In this document: positions 1-8,351 of the stretch, piece by piece | How the letters are laid out: each line of letters opens with the position of its first letter | Numbering within the stretch: position 1 is the first letter of the stretch | Origin: Acidobacteriota bacterium | GTDB taxonomy: Bacteria > Acidobacteriota > Thermoanaerobaculia > Multivoradales > JBCCEF01 | NCBI GenBank assembly: GCA_039030395.1 | Contig: JBCCEF010000016.1 | Span: 51,940 to 115,939, forward strand | Direction of reading: 5' to 3' | Length of the DNA: 64,000 nt | The notes under the pieces: generated by a model | Databases searched by the model: none | Told to the model about the DNA's origin: nothing | Seen by the model: the letters and a program-made list of their open reading frames with translations, nothing else | Translations under genes and position numbers: made by a program

Positions 1-2
1 CT

Positions 3-1976
3 TCCCTCGCCCGCCACGGTGCGACCCTCGAGGGCGAGCAGGTGCTCGATCTGGTGACCGCCCTGGAGGATCGACCGGAGGTCCTCGATCGCGTCCTCAC
101 CGCCGGTGAGCGGGTGGGAGAGCTCGATCTTCTACTCGGCTCGGAGCCTTGGCTGGTGCAGGTCATTGCGCTGCGCGACGCGGCCGGCGAGCCGGTAGCC
201 GCGGCGGTGACCCTGGCATCCGTCGACCAGGAGATGGCGCCCTTCCAGGCCATTGGCCGTGCCTTGCTCTGGTCCGGCGCCGGCGCACTGTTGCTCGCCC
301 TCGCCCTCGCCTTCGCCTTCGGGCGCAACGCCCTGCGACCGATTCAGAAATTGGCCGCGGCGGCCACCGCCGCCCGCGGCGGCGACTACGACCAGGAGAT
401 CCAAGTCGAGCGCGGCGACGAGGTGGGAGATCTGGCTCGCTCTTTCGATCAACTGCTGTCGGACCTACGCGAGAAACGCGACATGGAGAGCTACCTGTCG
501 GAACTCTCGCGCAGCCTGCCGGACGGTGGCATCGGCGCCGGCTCGCTGGCCGCCGGCGCTTCGGCCCTGCGCAGCCTCGATGGGGTGTTCCTGGGTTGCG
601 ACATCCGCTCCCTCGCCCGGGTGCCACCGGAAGCTTCCAAGGCGGTGCGGGAACTGGAGGCAGCCAGCCGCGCTGCCGAAACCGCCGTCGCCCGGCGTGG
701 CGGGCGCCTCGACGCGGTCGCCGGCCATCGGCTATGGGCGCGTTTCGAAGGAGCCGATCAGGGCCCCCGGGCGCTGGCCGCCGCCGCCGAGATCGCCAGC
801 GCCTTCGACGAAGACAGCGCTCCGGCCCTCGCCCTGGCGAAGGGCCGCGCCACAGTGGGTACTGCCTCCGGCGGATCTTCGGTGCGGCCGGTGTTGATGG
901 GACCGGCGGTGCAGCAATTGGAGAGCCTGCTGCGAGAGGCTTCGCCGGGCGAGATTGTCTTCCCGCGTAATGTGGCCGAGGAATTGGCGCCACACCTCGC
1001 TTCTTCGGGTTTCGAACTGTCCGAACGCCGCGGCGTGCTCAGCCCGCAGCCACTCTTCATCCTCACCGGCCGCCTGGCGTCGCGAATGACCGCGTCGGTG
1101 CCGGTGGGCCAGGTGGCCGAGAAGGATTCCACCTCCCGGGCCACCCTCTCCGATATTCGGCCCGGCCAATTGATCGGCAGCCGCTTCGAGATCATGGAGG
1201 TGATCGGCTCCGGCGGCATGGGGGTGGTCTACAAGGCGCGGGACCGGGAACTGGACGATCTGGTAGCCCTCAAGATGCTGCGGGTCGATCGCATGGGAGA
1301 TCCACTGCAGGTGGACCGCCTGAAGGCGGAGATCAAGCTGGCGCGCAAGATCACCCATCCGAACGTCCTGCGCACCTTCGACCTCGACGAGATCGACGGC
1401 ATGCCATTCCTGTCGATGGAGTACATCCGCGGCATCACCTTGCGTTTCCTCCTGGACCGCACCGACCGCTTGCCCTATTCCGCCGGTCTGCGCCTGGCGC
1501 GGCAGCTCTGCCTCGGTCTCGACGCGGCCCACCGGGGAGGTGTTCTGCATCGCGACATCAAGCCCGAGAATTTGATTTTGGAGCCCTCTGGTAACGCCAA
1601 GCTGATGGATTTCGGCATCGCCCGCCGCATCGAACGGGCGGTGGCCGGCGACACGGCGGAAGGGGCGGTGATGGGCACTCCGCTCTATCTGGCACCGGAA
1701 GTGCTCGAAGGCAGGGAGGCCGATGCCCGCTCCGACCTGTATGCTGTAGGGGTTGTCCTGTACGAGATCTTCACCGGCGAGGTGCCCTTCAGCGGCATCG
1801 CCGTCGAGGTGATGGCGGCAACCCTGAGGCAGGATCCGCCGGCACCGAGAGACCACTGGGCGGAGATCCCGGCGGCGCTGGAGCGGATCATTCTCGACTG
1901 TCTGCAGAAGGAGCCTGAAGACCGGCCCGACTCGACCGCCGCCTTGCTTCACCGTCTCGACCAGTTGAGGGCCTGA
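3..1976 (+). CDS. HAMP-domain Ser/Thr protein kinase, 5' truncated by window edge
   Basis: Membrane-anchored Hanks-type Ser/Thr kinase. The frame is open to the left edge, so the true start and part of a sensor domain lie outside the window; the first GTG at 42 is only the first internal start. Numbering from 42, there is a hydrophobic segment at about 70-92, a HAMP linker at about 93-145, a middle domain of about 200 residues, and the kinase domain from about 380 to the end. Kinase hallmarks are all visible: glycine loop GSGGMG, the VALKML lysine, HRDIKPEN, MDFGIA and YLAPEV. The middle domain (about 200-345) resembles a class III cyclase fold, with a VLMGPAVQQLE segment where cyclases have GDxVNxAARLE, but it lacks the metal-binding aspartates, so it is probably non-catalytic. 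The gene is followed after 13 bp by the HD-GYP gene, which suggests one signalling operon. Confidence 0.9.
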   Translation, partial: SLARHGATLEGEQVLDLVTALEDRPEVLDRVLTAGERVGELDLLLGSEPWLVQVIALRDAAGEPVAAAVTLASVDQEMAPFQAIGRALLWSGAGALLLALALAFAFGRNALRPIQKLAAAATAARGGDYDQEIQVERGDEVGDLARSFDQLLSDLREKRDMESYLSELSRSLPDGGIGAGSLAAGASALRSLDGVFLGCDIRSLARVPPEASKAVRELEAASRAAETAVARRGGRLDAVAGHRLWARFEGADQGPRALAAAAEIASAFDEDSAPALALAKGRATVGTASGGSSVRPVLMGPAVQQLESLLREASPGEIVFPRNVAEELAPHLASSGFELSERRGVLSPQPLFILTGRLASRMTASVPVGQVAEKDSTSRATLSDIRPGQLIGSRFEIMEVIGSGGMGVVYKARDRELDDLVALKMLRVDRMGDPLQVDRLKAEIKLARKITHPNVLRTFDLDEIDGMPFLSMEYIRGITLRFLLDRTDRLPYSAGLRLARQLCLGLDAAHRGGVLHRDIKPENLILEPSGNAKLMDFGIARRIERAVAGDTAEGAVMGTPLYLAPEVLEGREADARSDLYAVGVVLYEIFTGEVPFSGIAVEVMAATLRQDPPAPRDHWAEIPAALERIILDCLQKEPEDRPDSTAALLHRLDQLRA

Positions 1977-1989
1977 CGAGCACGAACCG

Positions 1990-3237
1990 ATGCCCGATCG
2001 ATTGGAAGCACGTCCTGCGAGCGCCTACGACCTCACCGCCGGTCTGCCGGTGGAGGGCGAAGCGATGGTGCTCCGGCGCCGGCTGGCGGATGTCGAAAAG
2101 CTGTTGACGATCAGCGGCGAGATCGCCCAGACCCTAGACCTCGATCGCCTGCTCGACCTCGCGCTGGTGCGCGCCGAGGAAGTGTGCCGGGCGGAAACCA
2201 GCTCTATCTGGGAACTCGACGAGGATCGTCAAGAACTGTTCTTCCGGGTCGTCCGCGGGCGTGCGGCGCCGGGCATTCGCGGTCTGCGGGTGCCCCTGGG
2301 GGAGGGCCTGGTCGGTGACATCGCCGCCACCGGTCGGCCGGAAATCGTCAATCGCGTGGAGTCCGACCCGCGCTGGCGCGGCGAGCCGATGGAGGGGTTC
2401 ATCACCCGCTCCATCCTCACCGTTCCGCTGCAGGTCCACGGCCGCACCGTCGGCGTGATGCAGCTTCTCAATCCGGTGGATGATCCGGCCGACGAGTCCT
2501 CGTCGGAGGACAGCGGTTTGCGCGCCGAATCGGGCTTCACTACGGAGGATCTCTGGCGCATGCGGCTGTTTGCCGGGCCCCTCGCCCAGGCGATCGAGAA
2601 TGCCCGCCTCTATGCCGCTCGGCGCCGCCAGTTTTACGACACCGTCGCCACCCTGGCGGAGGCCACGGAACGGCGCGATCCCTACACCGGCGGGCACGCC
2701 AGCCGGGTGGTGGCCTACTCCCTGCTGCTGGGACGCGAGATGGCGCTGAGCGATTCGCAGCTCGAGGAGCTGATGCTCACGGCGACGCTGCACGATGTGG
2801 GCAAGCTCTCGACCCCCGACGCGATCCTGCGCAAGCCGGCGCCGCTAACCGACGAGGAGCGGGTGATCATGCGCCGCCATCCGGACGACGGCGCCGAGAT
2901 GCTGTCGCGCATTCACGACCTCCGGCACGTTGTGCCGGCGGTGCGGGCGCACCACGAGTGGGTCGACGGCAGCGGCTACCCGCGCGGCTTGTGCGGCGAC
3001 GAGATTCCCCGCTCGGCGCGCATCGTGGCGGTGGCCGACGCCTTCGACGCGATGACCACGCACCGGCCGTACCGCCAGGGCTGCGACGGCGACACGGCGG
3101 CCCGGCACATCATCGCCGGAGCCGGCAGTCAGTTCTGCTCTTCGGTGGTCGCCGCCTTCGAACGCCTTTACGACGGCAACCGCTGGCTTCTCGCCCATGG
3201 ACGCCTGTTGGCCCAGGGCGTCGTCGGTTCACCCTGA
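1990..3237 (+). CDS. GAF/HD-GYP domain phosphodiesterase
   Basis: Cytoplasmic response protein of 415 aa, likely degrading cyclic di-GMP. A GAF sensor domain occupies roughly residues 50-205, and an HD-GYP domain roughly 215-390. The HD signature LHDVGK lies near residue 266 and the diagnostic HHEWVDGSGYP near 321, followed by the typical ARIVAVADAFDAMT segment, so the catalytic metal ligands appear intact. There is no receiver domain, so input probably comes through GAF or from the kinase encoded 13 bp upstream. The cyclase gene follows within a few bases. The ATG at 1990 has only a weak ribosome binding site. Activity on c-di-GMP is inferred from the family. Confidence 0.93.
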   Translation: MPDRLEARPASAYDLTAGLPVEGEAMVLRRRLADVEKLLTISGEIAQTLDLDRLLDLALVRAEEVCRAETSSIWELDEDRQELFFRVVRGRAAPGIRGLRVPLGEGLVGDIAATGRPEIVNRVESDPRWRGEPMEGFITRSILTVPLQVHGRTVGVMQLLNPVDDPADESSSEDSGLRAESGFTTEDLWRMRLFAGPLAQAIENARLYAARRRQFYDTVATLAEATERRDPYTGGHASRVVAYSLLLGREMALSDSQLEELMLTATLHDVGKLSTPDAILRKPAPLTDEERVIMRRHPDDGAEMLSRIHDLRHVVPAVRAHHEWVDGSGYPRGLCGDEIPRSARIVAVADAFDAMTTHRPYRQGCDGDTAARHIIAGAGSQFCSSVVAAFERLYDGNRWLLAHGRLLAQGVVGSP

Positions 3238-3241
3238 GCCG

Positions 3242-4882
3242 GTGCGCCTGCGAGTCCTTTCCGAGGACGAACCCCGAGTTTTCGAACTCGGTCCCGGCAA
3301 ATCCGCTATCGGCCGCGGGGCGGAGAACCACGTCTCCTTGCGGGACCCGTCCGTTTCGCGCCGCCACTGCGAAGTACGGCCGCTTGCCGGTGGCGGCTGG
3401 GAGGTGGTCGACCTCGGCAGTACCAACGGTCTGCTACTGGACGGTACGTCGGTGGGCCGCGGCCGGCTGGTAGAGGGAGCGATCCTCACTCTCGGCATCT
3501 TCCAGCTCCAGGTGGAAGGACTGCCGCCGGAGGTCGACTCCGGTGCCGTCGGGCCGCCCACCACCGAGCGCATGGGGCCACCGCCGCAAGAGCTGGCGCA
3601 GGAGGCGCAAGTTCTGCTGCGCCTGGACGATATCGGCTCGGTGCTGGGTGAACGGGTACAGGAGGATCGCGTCCTCGAAGCGCTCGTCGAGCTGGGCCGC
3701 CGGCTGCTCCAGGCGGAAGACGTGGAGAGCGTCGCCGAGCGGGTGATGGACGCTGCCTTCACGGCCCTGGCAGTGGATCGCGGTTTCCTTTTCCTTTGCG
3801 AGCGGTCGGGGCTGTACTGCTACCTGGCGCGCCACGGTGAGCGGGTGGAGCGGCGGCCGGAGGGGGTGGTGCCGGTATCTACCACCATCCTGCGGCAGGT
3901 GGTGGAGCAGCAGGTGGCGCTGGTCACCGCCGACGCCCGCGCCGACGGCCGCTTCAGCGGCGGGGAATCCATCCGACTCCACCAGATCCGTGCCGCCCTG
4001 TGCGTGCCGCTTTGGTCCGACGAGCGGGTGATCGGGGTGATGCACCTGGACTCGCCGATGCGCTCCGAGGTGTTCGACGAACGCGACCTCGAACTGGCGA
4101 CCGCCCTCGCCTCCTACGCTGCGATGGCCATCGAAGGGCGGCGGAACGCCGCCGACCTGGAGGTGGAGCGGCGCTCTCGGGAGCGCCTGGAGCGCTATCA
4201 CTCGCCGGCGGTGGTGGAAGAAATCCTGCGGCTGGAGGGGATTGAGCGCCACGCCCTTCGGCCAGTGGAGGCGACGGTGATGTTCGCCGACCTGGTGGGG
4301 TTTACGGCGATGTCCGAAAAAGCTTCTCCGGGCGCCGTGGCGACCCTCCTGAGCGACTACTTCGACCGCGCCGTGGCGGCGGTTTTCGAGCACGGCGGCA
4401 CCCTCGACAAGTTCATCGGGGATTGCGTGATGGCGTTCTTCGGTGCACCGGCGCCGCAGCCGAACCACGCCGAACGCGGCGTCCGGGCGGCCCTTGCCCT
4501 GCAGGCGGCGACGGATTCCTGGAACCTCCAGCGCCGAGCCGAAGGTCGAGAGCCGGTGTCGGTGCGCATCGCCTTGAACAGCGGTCCGGTGGTGGTGGGG
4601 GAAGTGGGCTCCGAGCAGCGGGTGGAGTACACCGTCCTCGGCGACACGGTGAACGTCGCAGCGCGCCTGGAAGACGTCGTGACGGCGCCGGGCGAGGTGG
4701 TGGTGGGGGAGGCGACGCACCAGCGCTTGGCGGAGACGTTCCTGTTCGAGAGCCTCGGCGACCACCGCCTCCAGGGCCTAGAGCGCCCGATCCGGGCCTA
4801 TCGGGTGCTCAGTCCTGCCGGCGGTGGCGGTGTTGGCGCAGCACCTCGTACAGCGCCAGTGCCGCCGAGGTCGACAGATTGA
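3242..4882 (+). CDS. FHA-GAF-class III adenylate cyclase
   Basis: Cytoplasmic cyclase, probably making cAMP. Domains in order are an N-terminal FHA phosphothreonine-binding domain (IGRGAEN, SRRHCEV, LGSTNG), a GAF domain in the middle third, and a C-terminal class III cyclase domain. The cyclase has both metal aspartates (FADLVGFT and IGDCVMAFFG), the DKFIGD lysine typical of adenine selectivity, and YTVLGDTVNVAARLE with the transition-state Asn and Arg. I chose GTG 3242, four bases after the HD-GYP stop; an ATG at 3197 would overlap that gene by 41 bases and add 15 residues before the FHA domain. The FHA domain could read phosphorylation by the kinase two genes upstream (inference). The last 74 bases overlap trmL, which runs the other way. 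Confidence 0.92.
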   Translation: MRLRVLSEDEPRVFELGPGKSAIGRGAENHVSLRDPSVSRRHCEVRPLAGGGWEVVDLGSTNGLLLDGTSVGRGRLVEGAILTLGIFQLQVEGLPPEVDSGAVGPPTTERMGPPPQELAQEAQVLLRLDDIGSVLGERVQEDRVLEALVELGRRLLQAEDVESVAERVMDAAFTALAVDRGFLFLCERSGLYCYLARHGERVERRPEGVVPVSTTILRQVVEQQVALVTADARADGRFSGGESIRLHQIRAALCVPLWSDERVIGVMHLDSPMRSEVFDERDLELATALASYAAMAIEGRRNAADLEVERRSRERLERYHSPAVVEEILRLEGIERHALRPVEATVMFADLVGFTAMSEKASPGAVATLLSDYFDRAVAAVFEHGGTLDKFIGDCVMAFFGAPAPQPNHAERGVRAALALQAATDSWNLQRRAEGREPVSVRIALNSGPVVVGEVGSEQRVEYTVLGDTVNVAARLEDVVTAPGEVVVGEATHQRLAETFLFESLGDHRLQGLERPIRAYRVLSPAGGGGVGAAPRTAPVPPRSTD

Positions 4883-5291
4883 GCGAGCGAAGCGCCGGAT
4901 CGGCCATCGGCAGGGCGACCCTTCGGTGCGTGTACTTCTCGAGTACCGACGCCGGTAGACCGACGCTCTCCCGGCCGAAGACCAGCACCGTGCGGCGTGG
5001 GAAGTCGACGCTCCAGAAGTCCCGCGGAGCGGCCGGATCCAGCAAGAAAGGTTCCCCCAGGGCGTCGAGGCCGCCTTCGAACGCCTTCCAGGACGGCCAC
5101 ACCCGGGGATTCACCCGCGGCCAGTAGTCCAGCCCGGCCCGGCGCACCTGCCGGTCGTCCAGCTCGAAGCCCAACGGTTCCACCAGGTGGAGCTGCGCGC
5201 CGGCCGCCAGGCAGGTGCGTCCGACGTTGCCGGTGTTCCAGTGGATCTCCGGCTCCACCAGCACCGCGTGGAGATTCGCCGCGGGCCGCAT
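4809..5291 (-). CDS. trmL: tRNA (cytidine/uridine-34-2'-O)-methyltransferase TrmL
   Basis: SpoU-family (SPOUT knot) methyltransferase of 160 aa that 2'-O-methylates the wobble nucleotide of certain tRNA-Leu isoacceptors. Visible family features are the N-terminal VEPEIHWNTGNVGRTCLAAG, VLVFGRESVGLP in the knot, and the C-terminal RSLNLSTSAALALYE that binds SAM. The start was set at ATG 5291 because it overlaps the agmatinase stop as TGATG; a longer frame to 5333 would run into that gene. It is therefore translationally coupled to the upstream gene. Its 3' end overlaps the convergent cyclase gene by 74 bases. Confidence 0.93.
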   Translation of the reverse strand: MRPAANLHAVLVEPEIHWNTGNVGRTCLAAGAQLHLVEPLGFELDDRQVRRAGLDYWPRVNPRVWPSWKAFEGGLDALGEPFLLDPAAPRDFWSVDFPRRTVLVFGRESVGLPASVLEKYTHRRVALPMADPALRSLNLSTSAALALYEVLRQHRHRRQD

Positions 5292-6187
5292 CACCGCCGG
5301 CCGGCTTCCCGCAACTGGAGGTAGCCCAGGCACTTGTAGATCAGCTTCGCCGCCAGGAAATCCGGCGCGTGAAATCCGCCGATGGGGGCCAGCTCCACTA
5401 CGTCCATGGCGAGAACCCGCTTGCGCTCAAACAGCCGGCGGAGCAAGGCGAGGGTGGGGTACCAGGTACCGCCACCGGGTTCCGGCGTGCCGGTGGACGG
5501 CATCAAGGAGGGATCGAGAAAGTCCACGTCGAAGGTCAGGTACACCGCTTCCGGCAGGGTGTCGAGCAGGTCGGTGAAGCGTTTGAGGGCCCGGTCGGAG
5601 GCCTCGAGTTCGTGGCCCCACAGCACCGGGAGTTGTCGCTCTTCGATCAGCGCCGCTTCCGGCGTCGAAAGAGAGCGGAGGCCGACGGCGAGGCTTGGGA
5701 ATCCGTCGTCGACCAAGCGCCGCATCACCGAGGCGTGGCTGTAGGGCGTTCCGTCGTAGGCCTCGCGCAGATCCGCGTGGGCGTCGAACTGGACGATGCC
5801 GATCTCTTCCCCGGCGGCCTGCCGCGTTGCCCGGGCCGGGGCCTGGGTGAGGCTGTGTTCGCCGCCGATGGTGACCAGGAACTTGCCGTTGGTCAGGTGG
5901 CGAAAGGCCTCCGCCTCGATTTCCGCCAGGGCATCGGCAAGATCGAAGGACTCCGGCGAGAAGGCGGGCAACGTCGCGATGCCTTGGGCAAAGGGCTCTG
6001 AGTTGAGCTCCTCGTCCCACAGCTCGAGGGCCTGGGAGGCCTGGAGGATCGCCACCGGGCCCGCGCCGGTGCCCTTGCCGTAGGACGTCGTGCGCTCGAA
6101 GGGCACCGGCAAGATGGCGGCTCCGCTGGTCCGGTAGTCCGCTTCATCGGCTTCCAGCAGGGCGAAGGTATTGGGTAGGTTTGGCAT
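5291..6187 (-). CDS. speB: Ureohydrolase family protein (agmatinase-like)
   Basis: Binuclear manganese hydrolase of the arginase/agmatinase family, 298 aa. The metal-binding motifs are present: GGEHSL, FDAHADLR, the following SHASV, and TFDVDFLDPS, then the family-typical TGTPEPGG. In the family this cleaves agmatine to putrescine and urea, or a related guanidino substrate; the sequence alone does not settle the substrate, so the symbol is tentative. The gene starts at ATG 6187 and ends in a TGATG overlap with trmL. It is divergent from radC across a 114-bp spacer that contains a small hairpin (6211-6227). Confidence 0.88.
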   Translation of the reverse strand: MPNLPNTFALLEADEADYRTSGAAILPVPFERTTSYGKGTGAGPVAILQASQALELWDEELNSEPFAQGIATLPAFSPESFDLADALAEIEAEAFRHLTNGKFLVTIGGEHSLTQAPARATRQAAGEEIGIVQFDAHADLREAYDGTPYSHASVMRRLVDDGFPSLAVGLRSLSTPEAALIEERQLPVLWGHELEASDRALKRFTDLLDTLPEAVYLTFDVDFLDPSLMPSTGTPEPGGGTWYPTLALLRRLFERKRVLAMDVVELAPIGGFHAPDFLAAKLIYKCLGYLQLREAGRR

Positions 6188-6301
6188 CGTTGATTCCCTC
6201 AGCGAATTGGGATCCTCGGTGAGGATTCTTTCGCATTTCCGCTCGTCCGCAAGGTGTTCGCTCCCTTTGGCGTCTTCGGTACATGAAAGGAGAACGCGAC
6301 G

Positions 6302-6991
6302 ATGGCGGTGATGGACTTTGCGATACGAGACCTACCGAATGGTGAGCGGCCCCGGGAGCGCCTGCTGCGCGACGGCGCCCAGGGGCTTTCCGACGCGGAG
6401 CTGGTGGCGGTACTGCTGCGCTCCGGACGGCGCGGCCACTCGGCTCTGGCGATGGCGATGGAGATTCTGCGGCAGGCCGGCGGCCTGGAGGGACTCCTCG
6501 GCAGCGACGCGACTCGCCTGCAGCGGCCGGGACTCGGCCCGGCGAAGGCCTCGAGCGTGCTGGCGGCGCTCGAAATCGGTCGCCGGCTGGCGCGCGCCGA
6601 GATGCCGGCCCGCGCCCCCCTCGACCGGCCGGCGGCGGTTGCCCGCTACCTCAACCTGCGCTACGGACTGCACGGCCAGGAGGTGATGGGGGTGCTGTTC
6701 CTCGACGCCCGCAACCGCCTGACCGGCGAGCGGGAACTGTTCCGGGGAACCTTGCAGCGAGCAGTGGCGGAGCCGCGGGAGATCCTGCGGGAGGCGCTGC
6801 TGCACGGCGCGGCGGGCCTCCTGTTGTTCCATACCCATCCCAGCGGGGACCCCAGCCCGAGCGCCCAGGACCTTGTTTTCACCCGCCGCGTGGCGGACTC
6901 CGGAGACCTACTGGGTGTGCTGCTGGTCGATCACATGATCGTCGGCCGGGGAGGGCGCTGGACCTCCCTGCGGCAACACGGTGGATGGTAG
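6302..6991 (+). CDS. radC: RadC family JAB1/MPN-domain protein
   Basis: Protein of 229 aa, the usual length for the RadC (YsnA/YeeS) family. An N-terminal helix-hairpin-helix region (about 20-95, RPGLGPAKASS) is followed by a JAB/MPN metalloprotease-like fold with the zinc motif HTHPSGDPSPSAQD near residue 178. The historical DNA-repair role is disputed and the molecular function remains unclear. The ATG at 6302 follows AAAGGAG at about 6288. It is a single gene, divergent from the agmatinase-like gene and 46 bp ahead of larC. Confidence 0.95.
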   Translation: MAVMDFAIRDLPNGERPRERLLRDGAQGLSDAELVAVLLRSGRRGHSALAMAMEILRQAGGLEGLLGSDATRLQRPGLGPAKASSVLAALEIGRRLARAEMPARAPLDRPAAVARYLNLRYGLHGQEVMGVLFLDARNRLTGERELFRGTLQRAVAEPREILREALLHGAAGLLLFHTHPSGDPSPSAQDLVFTRRVADSGDLLGVLLVDHMIVGRGGRWTSLRQHGGW

Positions 6992-7037
6992 CTAACAGGC
7001 CATTCCGACACTCATTTGCGTGGTAACTTCACGTCCC

Positions 7038-8351
7038 ATGAAGGCCGGAAGCCACCTCCACCTGGACTGCCACAGCGGTATCGCCGGCGACATGTTTCTC
7101 GGCGCCTGTCTCGACCTCGGGATGCCCCTCGAAGTGCTGACCGAGGCGGTCGACGCGCTCGATCTGACGGGGGTCGCGATCGAGAGCTTTCGGGCCCTGC
7201 GGGGTGGGATATCCGGCATTCGCTTTCGGGTTCTGGAACACGGCGCGCCGGTCGAGGGTCCGGATCCCGAGGAAGAGGCCGGAGGACGTCACCACCACCG
7301 CCATGGCGATCACGGCCATCGCGACCACGAGCACGATCATTCCCATGGTCGCACCCTGTCGCAAATCGTCGAGTTGATCGCCGGCAGCCGACTCGGAGAC
7401 GAAGTGAAGGCGACGGCGATGCGGCTCTTTCAGCGGTTGGGCGAGGCCGAGGCCAAGGTGCACGGCATGGCCATCGAGTCGGTGCACTTTCACGAGGTCG
7501 GGGCGATCGATTCGATCGTCGATCTGGTGGGCATCGCGGCGGCTTTCCATCATCTGGCACCGGATCGCATCACCGCGGGATCCGTGCGGGTGGGCTCCGG
7601 CGAGGTGATGACCGCCCACGGCCGGCTACCGGTGCCGGCGCCGGCCACCGCCGAGTTGCTCGCCGGCATCCCCATTCGGGGGGAAGGAGTCGGCGAACTG
7701 GTGACCCCCACCGGAGCGGTGATCTTGGCGGAGCTGGTGGGCGAGGTAGTCGACCAAGGTGTGCCGGCGATGGTGCTGGAGGCGACCGGCTACGGCCTCG
7801 GCAGGCGAGAGATCCCCGGCCAGCCCAACGCCCTCAGAATCCTGCGCGGCCGAGGGAGCGGCCAATCCGGCGCCAGCCCGTCCGCCCGAGTGACGGTGAT
7901 CGAAACGGAAATCGACGACCTGCCGGCGGAGGGGCTGGGTCATCTGTTCGAGCGATTGCTCGAAGCCGGCGCCCTCGATGCCTACCTGACGCCGGTGCAA
8001 ATGAAGAAGAACCGGCCCGGGTGTTTGGTGACGGTGCTGTGCCGCAAGGAAGAACGCCTGCCGCTGGCGAACCTGTTGCTCGCCGAGTCCGGCTCCCTGG
8101 GCTGCCGCTGGCACGAGGCGGAGCGCCTGGAGGCGGAGCGCTCCCACCGTACGGTGGAAACCCCCTGGGGACCGGTACGAGTGAAGGAGGGGTTCCTCGC
8201 CGGCCGTGCTCTTTCCGCCGCACCGGAGTACGAAGACTGCCGCAAGGTCGCGCGGGCCGCCGGGGTGACCTGGCGAGAGGTTTGGCGGGCGGCGCAGGTG
8301 GCGAGCGATGCGGGTCACGCCGCGGTCGAGGAAGGAGGCGGGGATGGCTGA
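7038..8351 (+). CDS. larC: Nickel-pincer cofactor biosynthesis protein LarC
   Basis: Protein of 437 aa matching LarC, which inserts nickel into the pyridinium dithiocarboxylate pincer cofactor using CTP. The N-terminal LDCHSGIAGDMFLGA motif and the downstream HFHEVGAIDSIVD are family hallmarks; the C-terminal half (PVQMKKNRPG) corresponds to the CTP-hydrolysing LarC2 part. Both halves are in one uninterrupted frame, unlike lactobacilli where they need a programmed frameshift. A His/Asp/Glu-rich loop at about 80-105 may buffer nickel. ATG 7038 is preferred over the GTG at 7020 because the family starts at this point. No larB, larE or lactate racemase gene is nearby. The end overlaps hslO by 8 bases. 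Confidence 0.93.
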   Translation: MKAGSHLHLDCHSGIAGDMFLGACLDLGMPLEVLTEAVDALDLTGVAIESFRALRGGISGIRFRVLEHGAPVEGPDPEEEAGGRHHHRHGDHGHRDHEHDHSHGRTLSQIVELIAGSRLGDEVKATAMRLFQRLGEAEAKVHGMAIESVHFHEVGAIDSIVDLVGIAAAFHHLAPDRITAGSVRVGSGEVMTAHGRLPVPAPATAELLAGIPIRGEGVGELVTPTGAVILAELVGEVVDQGVPAMVLEATGYGLGRREIPGQPNALRILRGRGSGQSGASPSARVTVIETEIDDLPAEGLGHLFERLLEAGALDAYLTPVQMKKNRPGCLVTVLCRKEERLPLANLLLAESGSLGCRWHEAERLEAERSHRTVETPWGPVRVKEGFLAGRALSAAPEYEDCRKVARAAGVTWREVWRAAQVASDAGHAAVEEGGGDG

